From the NCBI RefSeq assembly GCF_022843985.1, contig NZ_JALHMP010000013.1, positions 1 to 64,000 of the forward strand: a stretch of 64,000 bases of DNA, written 5' to 3'. A program made the translations under genes and the position numbers. Numbering within the stretch: the stretch's first letter is position 1; the number at the start of each line of letters is the position of its first letter. Below, one piece after another: positions 9,364 to 16,970 of this stretch. A model generated the notes under the pieces. That model saw only the letters and a program-made list of their open reading frames with translations, ran no database searches and was not told where the DNA came from. The stretch is from Phreatobacter sp. GTDB lineage: Bacteria > Pseudomonadota > Alphaproteobacteria > Rhizobiales > Phreatobacteraceae.

Positions 9364-11493
9364 TCAGAACTTTGTCGACACGGTGAGATAGGCAGTTCGC
9401 CCTTCGGCGGGCGCGACCCGGCCGGAGAGATAGGGATAGGGGATGAAATAGCGGCGGTCGGCGAGGTTCTTGCCGACGAGGGCCACCGTCCAGTTCCTGT
9501 ACTGGTAGGAGATGCGTGCATCGAAGGTGACGAAGGCGGGCGTCCTGAAGACATTGCCGAGTTCCACCACCTGTTCGGAGGCGGCATAGAGCCCGCCCCC
9601 TACCGACAGCCCGTCGAGTGTGCCCTCAGTGAAGCGGTAGTTCGCCCATAGCCGCCCTGAATGCCGTGGCACGCCGACCAGGGTCTGGCCGACCAGGGCA
9701 GTATTGCCGTCGCGCACGACAGCAGCGTCGATATAGGCGTAGCTGCCGAGGATCGACCAGTTGCGGTTCGGCTGCCAGATCACATCCGCTTCCAGGCCGC
9801 GAGAGCGCTGCTCGCCGGTCTGCACCGCGAAGAAGCCGACCGTCGTGGGGACGTTGCGCCGCCGCAATTCGAACAGTGCGAAGGTGCCCGACAACCCGAA
9901 GGGCAGGTTAAGCTTCACGCCTGCCTCGAGCTGTTTGGATTCCTCAGGTTTTGCTGGGTCGATACCGGTATAGAAGGTGACGGGCTTGATGCCTTCGGCA
10001 TAGCCGGCGAAGAGCGAGACGCCCTGGAAGATCTCGAAGGCGGCGCCAAGACGCGGCAGGATCCGCGTGGTGCTGGACTCATGTGTCTTCATGAGTGCCA
10101 CGTCATTGTCGTTGATCTGCAAATTGGCGATCCGGACACCAGCCAGAAGATGCAGCCTGTTCCAAACCGAGGTTTGCAACTGCAGTGTCGCGCCCATGGT
10201 CCGATAGGCGTTGTTGGCGAGCAGATAGGGGCCGTAGAAGGGCCCGCTCTCGGCAAAAGTGGGAAAGACAGGGTTCAGGAAGTCCACAGGGGTGCCGACG
10301 TAATCGCCCCACATGCCGCCGCGCTCGACGACGCGGTTGTAGTCGACACCGATGAGCAGGCGGTGTTGTGCAGGCCCGGCCTGGAAGCGTCCGACGAGAT
10401 TGGTGTTGAAGCTCGTCTCGTTCAGGCGCTCGCGGATCAGCAGGTTGTACACGTCGAAGGTCGATGGCGGCGCCGACGGAGTATTGCGGAGGATTCCCTG
10501 CGACGGCTCGTTGAAGCCCGAGGTTGCGATCCGTGCGGTGGTGAAGGTGGACCAAGTCTCGTTGAACGCATGGTCGAAGCGCAGCGTCAGCGAGGCGAGA
10601 TCGGATGAGGCCTTCGGGATCGTGGGGCTGCTGGGAAACAGCGTGTTGCGGATTGAGATTGACGAGCGGTCGAGTGTTCCGATCGCCGGGAGGCCGGCAT
10701 AGTCCTGCTGCTCGCGCCGGGAATAGCTGCCCTGGATGGTCAGCGATGTTCCGGCATTGTTGGTGAAGGTCAGCGTCGGGTTGATCGACAGACTGCGGCG
10801 GTCGAGCACCTCGATATTGGAGCGTGCGCCCTCGATCTGCCCGGTGATACGGAAGAGCACGGTGCCTTCCGTGTTGAGCGGCTGGTTGATGTCGAACCAG
10901 GGTGTCCAGTAGCTGCGCCCGCCCATAGTGATGCCGAACTCGGCGAAGCGTCGGTCGGTCGGCAGCTTCGAGACGACGTTGAGCACCCCGCCGATGGCGT
11001 TGGCACCGCCCGAATAGAGCAGGGCCTGCGGACCACGTAGCAACTCGATGCGCTCGACATTGACCAGGAGATCTCGCGCGCCCGGATCATAGTAGTTTGG
11101 CAGACCATCGGTCAGCCGTTCGGCCGGAAAGCCGCGGGCCTTGTGGTTAAGTTGACCATAATTGATGGTCGGCAGCGATTGCACGCCGGCGAAATTCGCG
11201 AAAACCTCGGCCTGCGAGAGGGCACCTTGCTGTTCGATCAGCTGGCGCGGAATGACCTGCACGGAGTTCGGCACCTGCTCGATCGGCGTCTCGGTCCGGG
11301 TGGCTCCGGTGGTGGTAAGGGCCCGAATGCCCTGAACCGGGCCCGCCGTGGTGGGCGTGACGTTCCGGCTTGCGCCTTCGACATCGATCTGCGGGAGGGG
11401 AGTGGTCTCCTGGGCCGAGGCGACGGTGGAGATATGGGCGAGTGCGCATGTGGCGACGCCGGCCAGAAGGCCGCGCATAAGGATAGACGACAT
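9364..11493 (-). CDS. TonB-dependent outer-membrane receptor (siderophore-type)
   Basis: A 709-residue receptor of the FhuA/FpvA class. It has a signal peptide (about 1-27), a plug domain around residues 68-180 (VPNSVQVIPRQLIEQQ, then RIELLRGPQALLYSGGANAIGGVLNVVSK) and a 22-strand-type barrel ending in the aromatic residue of VSTKF. It belongs to the copper set by position: a DJ-1-like gene, SCO, mbnP and mbnH follow on the same strand with tiny gaps. Methanobactin clusters also contain a TonB importer, so uptake of a copper complex is a reasonable inference. An iron siderophore cannot be excluded from the sequence. Confidence 0.88.
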   Translation of the reverse strand: MSSILMRGLLAGVATCALAHISTVASAQETTPLPQIDVEGASRNVTPTTAGPVQGIRALTTTGATRTETPIEQVPNSVQVIPRQLIEQQGALSQAEVFANFAGVQSLPTINYGQLNHKARGFPAERLTDGLPNYYDPGARDLLVNVERIELLRGPQALLYSGGANAIGGVLNVVSKLPTDRRFAEFGITMGGRSYWTPWFDINQPLNTEGTVLFRITGQIEGARSNIEVLDRRSLSINPTLTFTNNAGTSLTIQGSYSRREQQDYAGLPAIGTLDRSSISIRNTLFPSSPTIPKASSDLASLTLRFDHAFNETWSTFTTARIATSGFNEPSQGILRNTPSAPPSTFDVYNLLIRERLNETSFNTNLVGRFQAGPAQHRLLIGVDYNRVVERGGMWGDYVGTPVDFLNPVFPTFAESGPFYGPYLLANNAYRTMGATLQLQTSVWNRLHLLAGVRIANLQINDNDVALMKTHESSTTRILPRLGAAFEIFQGVSLFAGYAEGIKPVTFYTGIDPAKPEESKQLEAGVKLNLPFGLSGTFALFELRRRNVPTTVGFFAVQTGEQRSRGLEADVIWQPNRNWSILGSYAYIDAAVVRDGNTALVGQTLVGVPRHSGRLWANYRFTEGTLDGLSVGGGLYAASEQVVELGNVFRTPAFVTFDARISYQYRNWTVALVGKNLADRRYFIPYPYLSGRVAPAEGRTAYLTVSTKF

Positions 11494-11575
11494 GGACGGA
11501 ACAACCTGAATAGGGGAGCGGCTGGGGCGCAGGGGCGCGCGCCGGTCGAACCGTCAGGTCAGGCCAGGCGCGACA

Positions 11576-11995
11576 TCAGCCGCGCAACGGCGGCGCCCGC
11601 CCCGGCGGGCGGACGAAGGCGATGATTCCTCGGGTCGCTTCCACAAAAGCAGCGAAACGGATCGTTCCTTCGACGACGGTCGCAGTTGGAACCGGGGTCG
11701 ATGGCGCAGGCGGGGGTTCGATCAGCCGGCATAGGTCGCAATGCGCCGATGTCCCGGCAGAGTGCTTCGGCGAGCCGTCCGAATTGGTCTCGCAAATCTC
11801 TGGCAGCGTGCCGTCGGGCAGGGCGAGGACAATCTGGGCAAGGGTCGCCAACTGACCGTTGGCGGCGCGGACCATCGGCATGTGGCCGAACGTGGCGAGC
11901 GCACTCGTCACCGCGAAAACCGCGGCGAGTATCCAGCTCACCCTGCGTCCAGCGATCGTCACAATTCGTTGCGCCCTTTGAACGAGTGGCACCAT
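11576..11995 (-). CDS. DUF2946 family protein, copy 1
   Basis: A 139-residue small exported protein. A hydrophobic N-terminal segment (about 17-45) is followed by a Cys-containing region with HCDLCRL (a CxxC pair) and an upstream ETNSDG-type segment with another Cys. This is the DUF2946 layout, a family of unknown biochemical role often found beside copper genes. It is nearly identical to the gene at 15198-15623, including the upstream sequence. It sits 82 bases upstream of the TonB receptor gene on the same strand and may lead its operon. The family call is from pattern; the function is not known. Confidence 0.75.
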   Translation of the reverse strand: MVPLVQRAQRIVTIAGRRVSWILAAVFAVTSALATFGHMPMVRAANGQLATLAQIVLALPDGTLPEICETNSDGSPKHSAGTSAHCDLCRLIEPPPAPSTPVPTATVVEGTIRFAAFVEATRGIIAFVRPPGRAPPLRG

Positions 11996-12012
11996 ACACG
12001 AAGACGCTGCCG

Positions 12013-12023
12013 CGGAAAGTCCG
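12013..12023. promoter_or_regulatory. Conserved palindrome upstream of DUF2946 copy 1
   Basis: CGGAAAGTCCG is an inverted repeat (CGGA/TCCG around AAG) 18 bases before the gene start, with CCGTTCCC just beyond it. The same element is kept upstream of copy 2 at 15648-15658 although the bases between element and start codon have diverged. That makes it a candidate operator or promoter element. No regulator is identified. Confidence 0.4.
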
Positions 12024-12268
12024 ACCGTTCCCGCGCATCAGGAGCGCCCAAGAAAGGCCAGACTCCAACCGCAGCGCGAGGGTCCAGATCAATTACGAGG
12101 TCGCTTCGCCATAATCAGCGGAGGCGGCGTTGATGCGAAAATGGGGGCTTAAGTGTGTGCCGCTGCGTCATGATGTTTCCCTCGTTCACGATGGGTCTGT
12201 GTCGAGATGCTCGCCAGGAGGCCTGGATACAGAATCGAGAAGCCAGGCCTTGGCCTCGGAATGGCGCG

Positions 12269-12598
12269 ATGGTCGCCTTGCTGGCGGAGATCGGCGTGGC
12301 GGTTACGGTGTCTGGCGGGCCGTTGAAGATCGTCGTCGGTTTTCCCGCCGGAGGTGGGATTGACATCCTAGTGCGCACCATCGCCGAGAAAGTGCAGGCC
12401 TGCGACGGTGCCGGCATCATCGTCGAGAACAGGCCTGGTGAGGCAAACGCTCCGGAAATCCGGAGCACTGGCGAGCGAGGCAGTCCGTGTCCTCATCTTG
12501 ATTGTCGCGGGACAGAACCCGGTTCGACCAGGCTGCACCCTTTGGCGTTTCGACAAGGATGCGGGCGCCTTACACATCGGAGATGCAGGTGCGGATGA
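12269..12598 (+). pseudogene. Fragment of a Bug-type (tripartite tricarboxylate) solute-binding protein gene
   Basis: The frame contains PLKIVVGFPAGGGIDILVRT followed by an IVENRPG segment, the diagnostic N-terminal blocks of Bug/TctC periplasmic receptors. After the NRPG motif the similarity stops and the frame ends by 12598, while a full gene needs about 320 codons. The upstream part lacks a normal signal peptide. It is a remnant stranded between the divergently decayed intergenic region and PCuAC. It supports the view that this is a patched accessory region. Confidence 0.6.
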
Positions 12599-12630
12599 GC
12601 ATCGCATTCACGAGGGTATCGCCACGGGCT

Positions 12631-13110
12631 TCAATGCCGATGTGTATGGCCGTCGGGCCCTGCGCCCAACGCGCCGACCTCATATTCGACGCTGGCCACA
12701 CCAGCATTGGCGAAGAGCAGCGTTCCTTTCAGTTTCTCGCCCTGGCGAAGAGGCCGAGTGAGATCGAGGAACATTATGTGGAAGCCGCCGGGTCTCAGCT
12801 CCACGCTGCCAAGCGCCGGAATCTCGAGCCCATTGGCGAGTTCGCGCATGCGCATGATGCCGTCGACCACAGCCATTTCATGGATCTCGACGCGGCCAGC
12901 CGCCTCCATCGTGCCCCCGACCAAGCGGTCGGCAACGGTCCCATCGTTTCGGATGCGCATGTAGCCGCCGCCCACGCGCGCGCCGCCTGGGGTGGCGCGC
13001 GACCACGTGTGGATGATGGTAATTTTGCCGAGCTTGACGTCGTGATGGGCAAGCGCGGGGCCGGTCGCGACCAGCGAAAGGCTACCGAGACATAAGGAGC
13101 GTCGGTCCAT
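12631..13110 (-). CDS. PCu(A)C-type periplasmic copper chaperone
   Basis: A 159-residue exported protein (signal up to about residue 21). The copper ligand set of the family, roughly H-x-M...M...H-x-M, is visible as His77-Glu-Met79, Met88 and His111-Ile-Met113. The C-terminus is His-rich (DGHTHRH). Family members bind Cu(I) and pass it to SCO or cytochrome oxidase. That fits the SCO gene in the same region. It is the first gene downstream of the small Cys protein (27-base gap) and of the beta-propeller gene on the same strand, so the three are probably an operon. Confidence 0.88.
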   Translation of the reverse strand: MDRRSLCLGSLSLVATGPALAHHDVKLGKITIIHTWSRATPGGARVGGGYMRIRNDGTVADRLVGGTMEAAGRVEIHEMAVVDGIMRMRELANGLEIPALGSVELRPGGFHIMFLDLTRPLRQGEKLKGTLLFANAGVASVEYEVGALGAGPDGHTHRH

Positions 13111-13137
13111 TTTCGTATTCTCCTGGGACGGGATGGA

Positions 13138-13479
13138 TCAGTTTGCGGCCGTGGTCAGACCATGGCGCGCCTCGAGCCGGCCGATCAGCACGCCGAGACG
13201 TGCCGTTTCCTGAGCAGCCGCCCCGAAACTCGGGCCCTCGCAGCCCTTGAGCGCGGCGGTGGTCAGCCGGCCGAGTTCATCCTTCTCGGCGCTGTTGAGG
13301 CGCGCGTGGACCGGCAGTGCCATCTGGCTAGCGGCCGTGACAAAGTCGACGCAAGTGGCACGCATTTCCGCCCAGAGATCCTCGGGGTCGCAGGCTCCGG
13401 CCGGGCTGACGGCAAGCATGACGCCCAGAAGGGCAAAGGGCAGAATCGCTTGGCGCGGGAGGGTGAGAGCGTTTGGCAT
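13138..13479 (-). CDS. Small exported Cys-containing protein, unknown function
   Basis: A 113-residue protein with a signal peptide (about 1-28, cleaved near SPAGA-CDPED). The mature part of about 85 residues holds three cysteines (in ACDPED, ATCVDF and KGCEGP) and is predicted mainly helical. No family was recognised. It lies between the propeller and PCuAC genes in the same direction with short gaps. A periplasmic copper- or thiol-related role is only an inference from context. Confidence 0.65.
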   Translation of the reverse strand: MPNALTLPRQAILPFALLGVMLAVSPAGACDPEDLWAEMRATCVDFVTAASQMALPVHARLNSAEKDELGRLTTAALKGCEGPSFGAAAQETARLGVLIGRLEARHGLTTAAN

Positions 13480-13547
13480 GACGATGTCCCTGACGTTGTG
13501 GAGGGTCTCCCGGTCGGGGCAGCCGGCCGGGAGTGAGATGATGAGGA

Positions 13548-15008
13548 TCAGTTCGTGTGGACCGGCGGCACCGGGCCATGCGGTTTGGACGGCCCGGCGC
13601 TGCCGAAACTCGCCACGCGGTTGGGCTCCTCAGCGACCCTGATGGTGCGTGCAACACGGCGCTCGATCATGTCGACGACCGCAACGCTCTGGTCGCGGTT
13701 CGAGGGCACCAGCAGGAAACGACCGTCGCCGGTGATCGCGTAGTCGCGGTGGCCGTTGGAAGCGCCGATGTCGAGTGAGGGCAGCTGACGTGGATTGGCC
13801 GGATCTGAGACATCAAACATCACGAGCTTGCGCGAGCGGGCTTCGCGGGCCTGTTGCGGCGTCGCCCCGCCCATCGTGCCAAGAGTTACGAAGAGCGTGC
13901 GCCCATCGCCCGACAGCGCGCTGAAGGCCGGGCGAACCAGCGCTTCATCCGTGCCGGCAAGCGAGCGCGTACAGTCGGGCCCGTCGAGCTTGACAGGCAC
14001 CTGCGCCGCAATGACGCTCGCTACCGGATCGAGCACTGCGATCTGCCCGATCTGGCAGGTTGAGCCAGCACGGGCGCCTTGCCCGCCCTCACGCGGCGTG
14101 AACTGGGCACCATAGACCACGCGCCCCGAAAGATGCGCTGTCATGTTGGCTCCGCCGGAGCCTCCGCGGGTCGAAATCACACCGATGCGCGGTTCGGCAA
14201 GGTCGGCGTCCACCCACACGAACTGGCCAGTGCCGTTCAGATTGTGAAAATGGCGACCGTTCACTGGCGCTGTCGTTGCGCCGTGCGGCGAAAGCCGCAC
14301 GCCTTCGCGCCCGGTTGCATCGCAGGTCTTCTCGCGTGAAGAGCCGTCGAAGCCGAGTTGGGTGGCATCTATCGCCGTGATACGCGTCATTCGGCCCTGG
14401 CCGTTGATCTCGTATACGCCGAGGACTTCGTCACAATCCGCAATGTTGGACGCGGTGAAGCGGCCTGATGCGGGCGAGAAGGCCAGCTTGGCGTGGCCAT
14501 TGCCTTTGCGCACCTCGCCGACTACCTGCAGCCGCGTCGGCGAGCCTGGCGTTACGTCAATGGCAGTCAACGCACTATCGATCGCTTCGGCACCGCGTGC
14601 GGTCGCACCAGCATTTCCGTCGGTGACACTGATAAAGAACTGACGGCCCCCTAGGGCGGGCGTCAGGTAGGCATGGACTGGACGCACGCCACCAATCGTA
14701 GAGGCTGGAAAGCGCTTGATCTCCTGCCCGGTGCGTGCGTCGACCGCGATTATGCCATTACCCGTGGCGCCGCCGCGGTGATTGGCCAGGACTAGGCCGT
14801 CGGCAGTGACCGCAAGATCAGTCGTGTCAGCCGATTGCGGCACGCGGGCCACTTCGGTGCCGGTCGCGAGATCATAAGTCACCAGCGCATCCTTCGCGCC
14901 AACAAACAGGAGGTCGCGTGGCTGAGGCGCCTGCTGTGCCAGTGCGGGGCCTGTGAGGACCGTCGTGGCAAGGAGGCCTGCGATCAGTCGCTTGGCGGAT
15001 CGTTCCAT
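13548..15008 (-). CDS. Secreted YVTN/WD-type beta-propeller protein
   Basis: A 486-residue protein with a signal peptide (about 1-25, ending ALAQQ). The rest is beta-propeller-like: repeats such as LLFVGAKDALVTYDLATGTEVARVP, GIIAVDARTGQEIKRFP and FLLVPSNRDQSVAVVDMIERRVARTI resemble YVTN blades. Five or so cysteines and HFHNLNG/GHRDY histidines are spread through it. No catalytic cofactor motif was recognised. The start at 15008 gives a normal signal; the frame stays open to 15170 but adds basic, non-signal sequence. As the first gene of the propeller-small protein-PCuAC run, it may bind or present copper, but this is unproven. Confidence 0.75.
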   Translation of the reverse strand: MERSAKRLIAGLLATTVLTGPALAQQAPQPRDLLFVGAKDALVTYDLATGTEVARVPQSADTTDLAVTADGLVLANHRGGATGNGIIAVDARTGQEIKRFPASTIGGVRPVHAYLTPALGGRQFFISVTDGNAGATARGAEAIDSALTAIDVTPGSPTRLQVVGEVRKGNGHAKLAFSPASGRFTASNIADCDEVLGVYEINGQGRMTRITAIDATQLGFDGSSREKTCDATGREGVRLSPHGATTAPVNGRHFHNLNGTGQFVWVDADLAEPRIGVISTRGGSGGANMTAHLSGRVVYGAQFTPREGGQGARAGSTCQIGQIAVLDPVASVIAAQVPVKLDGPDCTRSLAGTDEALVRPAFSALSGDGRTLFVTLGTMGGATPQQAREARSRKLVMFDVSDPANPRQLPSLDIGASNGHRDYAITGDGRFLLVPSNRDQSVAVVDMIERRVARTIRVAEEPNRVASFGSAGPSKPHGPVPPVHTN

Positions 15009-15197
15009 ACTTCTGTCTCCGTCCGGAAAGGGGTTTGCGACCGACGATCCCAGTGGATCGAGCGGGAAACGGCAGTTACGGCGACGCTTACGAGGAGCGC
15101 GCGAAGGGTGAGGGTTATAATGAGGAGGCAAGCCGACAGGGGCTGACCGGAAGGGCGGCGTCAGGTGCACGCCGTTTTCTTGGATCGTCCCGACAAG

Positions 15198-15623
15198 TCA
15201 GGCCCGTACGGGCGCTGCAGACGGTGGCGCCCTTCCAGGCGGACGCACGAAGGCGATGACCTCGCGGGTCGCCTCGGTGAAGGCTGCGAACCGGATCGTT
15301 CCTAGAACGACGGTCGCTGAAGGCGCCGCGGCCAGGGGTGCTGTTGGGGGTTCGATCAGCCTGCAAAGGTCGCAATGCGCCGAAGTCTCGGCCGAGTGCT
15401 TTGGTGTGCCGTCGGAGTTGGTCTCGCAAATCTCTGGCAGCGTGCCGTCGGGTAGGGCGAGAACAATCTGGGCAAGGGTCGCCAAATGACCGTTGGCGGC
15501 GCGGACCATCGGCATGTGGCCGAAAGTGGCGAGCGCACTCGTCACCGCGAAAATCGCGGCGAGTATCCAGCTCACCCTGCGTCCAGCGATCGTCACAGAC
15601 CGTCTCGCATCGTCCAATTCCAC
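15198..15623 (-). CDS. DUF2946 family protein, copy 2
   Basis: A 141-residue protein nearly identical in sequence to the DUF2946 protein at 11576-11995: the same transmembrane/signal segment (TIAGRRVSWILAAIFAVTSA), the same HCDLCRL motif and a similar Pro-rich tail. The first residues and the tail differ most. It stands upstream of the propeller gene on the same strand, as copy 1 stands upstream of the TonB receptor gene. So each half of the copper region is led by one DUF2946 gene. Confidence 0.75.
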   Translation of the reverse strand: MELDDARRSVTIAGRRVSWILAAIFAVTSALATFGHMPMVRAANGHLATLAQIVLALPDGTLPEICETNSDGTPKHSAETSAHCDLCRLIEPPTAPLAAAPSATVVLGTIRFAAFTEATREVIAFVRPPGRAPPSAAPVRA

Positions 15624-15647
15624 ATATCATACACGAGGCAGCCGTCA

Positions 15648-15658
15648 CGGAAAGTCCG
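15648..15658. promoter_or_regulatory. Conserved palindrome upstream of DUF2946 copy 2
   Basis: The same CGGAAAGTCCG palindrome as at 12013-12023, 25 bases before this gene's start, again followed by CCGTTCCC. Both copies also share CATACACG between element and start. Confidence 0.4.
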
Positions 15659-15772
15659 CCCGTTCCCTCTGTTCAAGCATGTCACCGAAACGACCGAGGC
15701 AAACTATTGCGATGAGCGTGCATCTACCCGATGTTCGCCGCTTCGGCGCATGGTCCACCGGCCGGATGGCAG

Positions 15773-15798
15773 CGGCGCGGCGTTCGAACGTCGCGCCG
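15773..15798. repeat. 26-bp near-perfect palindrome just after the integrase gene
   Basis: Arms CGGCGCG...CGCGCCG surround the perfect core CGTTCGAACG at 15781-15790. Only one position pair (15780/15791) is not Watson-Crick, and it would form a G-U pair in RNA. It lies 8 bases past the integrase stop. It may be the integrase transcript's hairpin end (there is no T-run) or a recombinase/att-related site. Confidence 0.5.
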
Positions 15799-15806
15799 CC
15801 GATCCG

Positions 15807-16433
15807 TTATAGATCGACCTGCTCAGACAGCTCCAAGGCGTCGTCCAGCTCAACTCCGAGGTACCGAACTGTCGTCTCCAGCTTTGTATGCCCAAGCAAC
15901 AGCTGGCAGGCACGCAGATTACCGGTTCGCTTGTAGATCAGTGCGACTTTGGTCCGGCGCAGGCTGTGCGTGCCGTAGAGCGAGTGATCAAGCCCGGCGA
16001 GACCCAGCCAATCGTTCAACAGCCGCGCGTATTGTCGGGTGGTCATGGGCTGTCCCGACCTGTTTCGGCTAGGGAAGAGCCAATCGCCATTCCGGTGAGG
16101 GCGAAGCCGCAGCCACCCCAACACAGACTCGCGCGACGCATCGGTCAGCTCGAAGACGACCGGTCGGCCGGTCTTGCTTTGCATGACGGACGCCCGCGGG
16201 CGGACGTTGCCCGCCAGAACCACGTCAGTGACGCGGAGATGCACCAAGTCGCAACCCCTCAGCTTGCTGTCGATCGCGAGGTTGAACAGCGCGAGATCGC
16301 GTATGCGGTGCTGGTGTCGGAGTTGGGCGCGGATCGCCCAGATGTCTTTCGGCTTTAGCGGCGGCTTCGGGCCAACCAAGCGCCCCGAGTTCCACGCGTG
16401 CCGAACCTGTTCGGATGATGTCTCTCTTTCCAT
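15807..16433 (-). CDS. Tyrosine recombinase (phage-type integrase)
   Basis: A 208-residue integrase of the short class common on proteobacterial plasmids and islands, which begins near ...AWNSGRLVGPKPPLKPKDIW. All catalytic residues are seen: Arg in DSKLRGCDLVHL, Lys in SKTGRP, His-x-x-Arg in THSLRRTK, His in LLGHTKLE and the nucleophile Tyr in TTVRYLGVE. The length is full for this subfamily. The gene is the last one before tRNA-Ser, about 450 bases from the tRNA 3' end, as expected for an integrative element that targets the tRNA. Confidence 0.9.
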   Translation of the reverse strand: MERETSSEQVRHAWNSGRLVGPKPPLKPKDIWAIRAQLRHQHRIRDLALFNLAIDSKLRGCDLVHLRVTDVVLAGNVRPRASVMQSKTGRPVVFELTDASRESVLGWLRLRPHRNGDWLFPSRNRSGQPMTTRQYARLLNDWLGLAGLDHSLYGTHSLRRTKVALIYKRTGNLRACQLLLGHTKLETTVRYLGVELDDALELSEQVDL

Positions 16434-16880
16434 GGCGCATCCTCCAAAGGATGCCGCATCCGGTCGAGATCATACCACCACGCAGCAGCTTCGCGCCTCT
16501 TGGCGAGAACTGTCCGTCACATTCGCTCGCCTTGCCATGCGAGCCCGTCAGCAGCGCCCCTAAGGCGCTGTGACTCTACACCTGAGGCCGCGCCACACAT
16601 GCAGAATTCTTCATCCCCAACGATCCGCCGAAGCCGAAAACGGACATTCCCCATTTCCGCTTGGGGCCGAAAAGCCGACCATGATCCCGAGGCTACCGGC
16701 AAGCGAACGCGCTGCCCAAGCTAACGACGAGAACCTTTTCTGTTGCGAGTTGGGCGGTCAGCTCGTCAGCAGGCACCAGCGCAGACGAGGCCGAACAAGA
16801 CCGGCGCCGGAAGCCCGTAAGGGTAGACGTTGGGGAAAGTCTCCCAACGGCCATAATTCATCAACGATTTCAAGGACGAT
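16434..16880. other. Intergenic stretch between integrase and tRNA-Ser, no gene seen
   Basis: About 447 bases. Open frames here are short and unlike any family. An attachment site would be expected at the tRNA-proximal edge. I saw no second copy of the tRNA 3' end in this stretch or elsewhere in the window by eye. Confidence 0.4.
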
Positions 16881-16970
16881 TGGCGGAGAGGGAGGGATTC
16901 GAACCCCCGATACGGTTGCCCGTATGCCGCATTTCGAGTGCGGTGCTTTCAACCACTCAGCCACCTCTCC
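16881..16970 (-). tRNA. tRNA-Ser (anticodon CGA)
   Basis: On the minus strand the 5' arm GGAGAGG (from 16970) pairs with CCTCTCC near the 3' end. The discriminator G and an encoded CCA end at 16881. The anticodon stem CCGCA/TGCGG holds the loop CTCGAAA, giving anticodon CGA. A long variable arm (paired around CATACGG/CCGTATC) identifies a serine tRNA, and GGTTCGAATCC is the T-arm. The total is 90 nt. The 3' end faces the integrase gene. Confidence 0.95.

Larger units (their letters stand above)
11576..12032. repeat. Direct repeat, left copy (DUF2946 gene plus promoter)
   Basis: This segment and 15198-15667 are in the same orientation and align over most of their length, including the coding region and about 40 bases upstream. 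Long runs are identical, for example the stretch encoding TIAGRRVSWILAA and the block ending CGTTCCC. The two copies flank about 3.2 kb holding PCuAC, a small Cys protein and the beta-propeller gene. Confidence 0.8.
15198..15667. repeat. Direct repeat, right copy (DUF2946 gene plus promoter)
   Basis: Same-orientation partner of 11576-12032. Homology runs through the gene and the palindrome region up to CGTTCCC at 15661-15667 and then stops. Recombination between the copies would delete PCuAC, the small protein and the propeller gene. Confidence 0.8.

Noticed and set aside
16434-16880. Direct repeat of the tRNA-Ser 3' end (attL/attR)
   Set aside because: No second copy of the T-arm/acceptor sequence was seen here or to the left; the other end may be outside the window.
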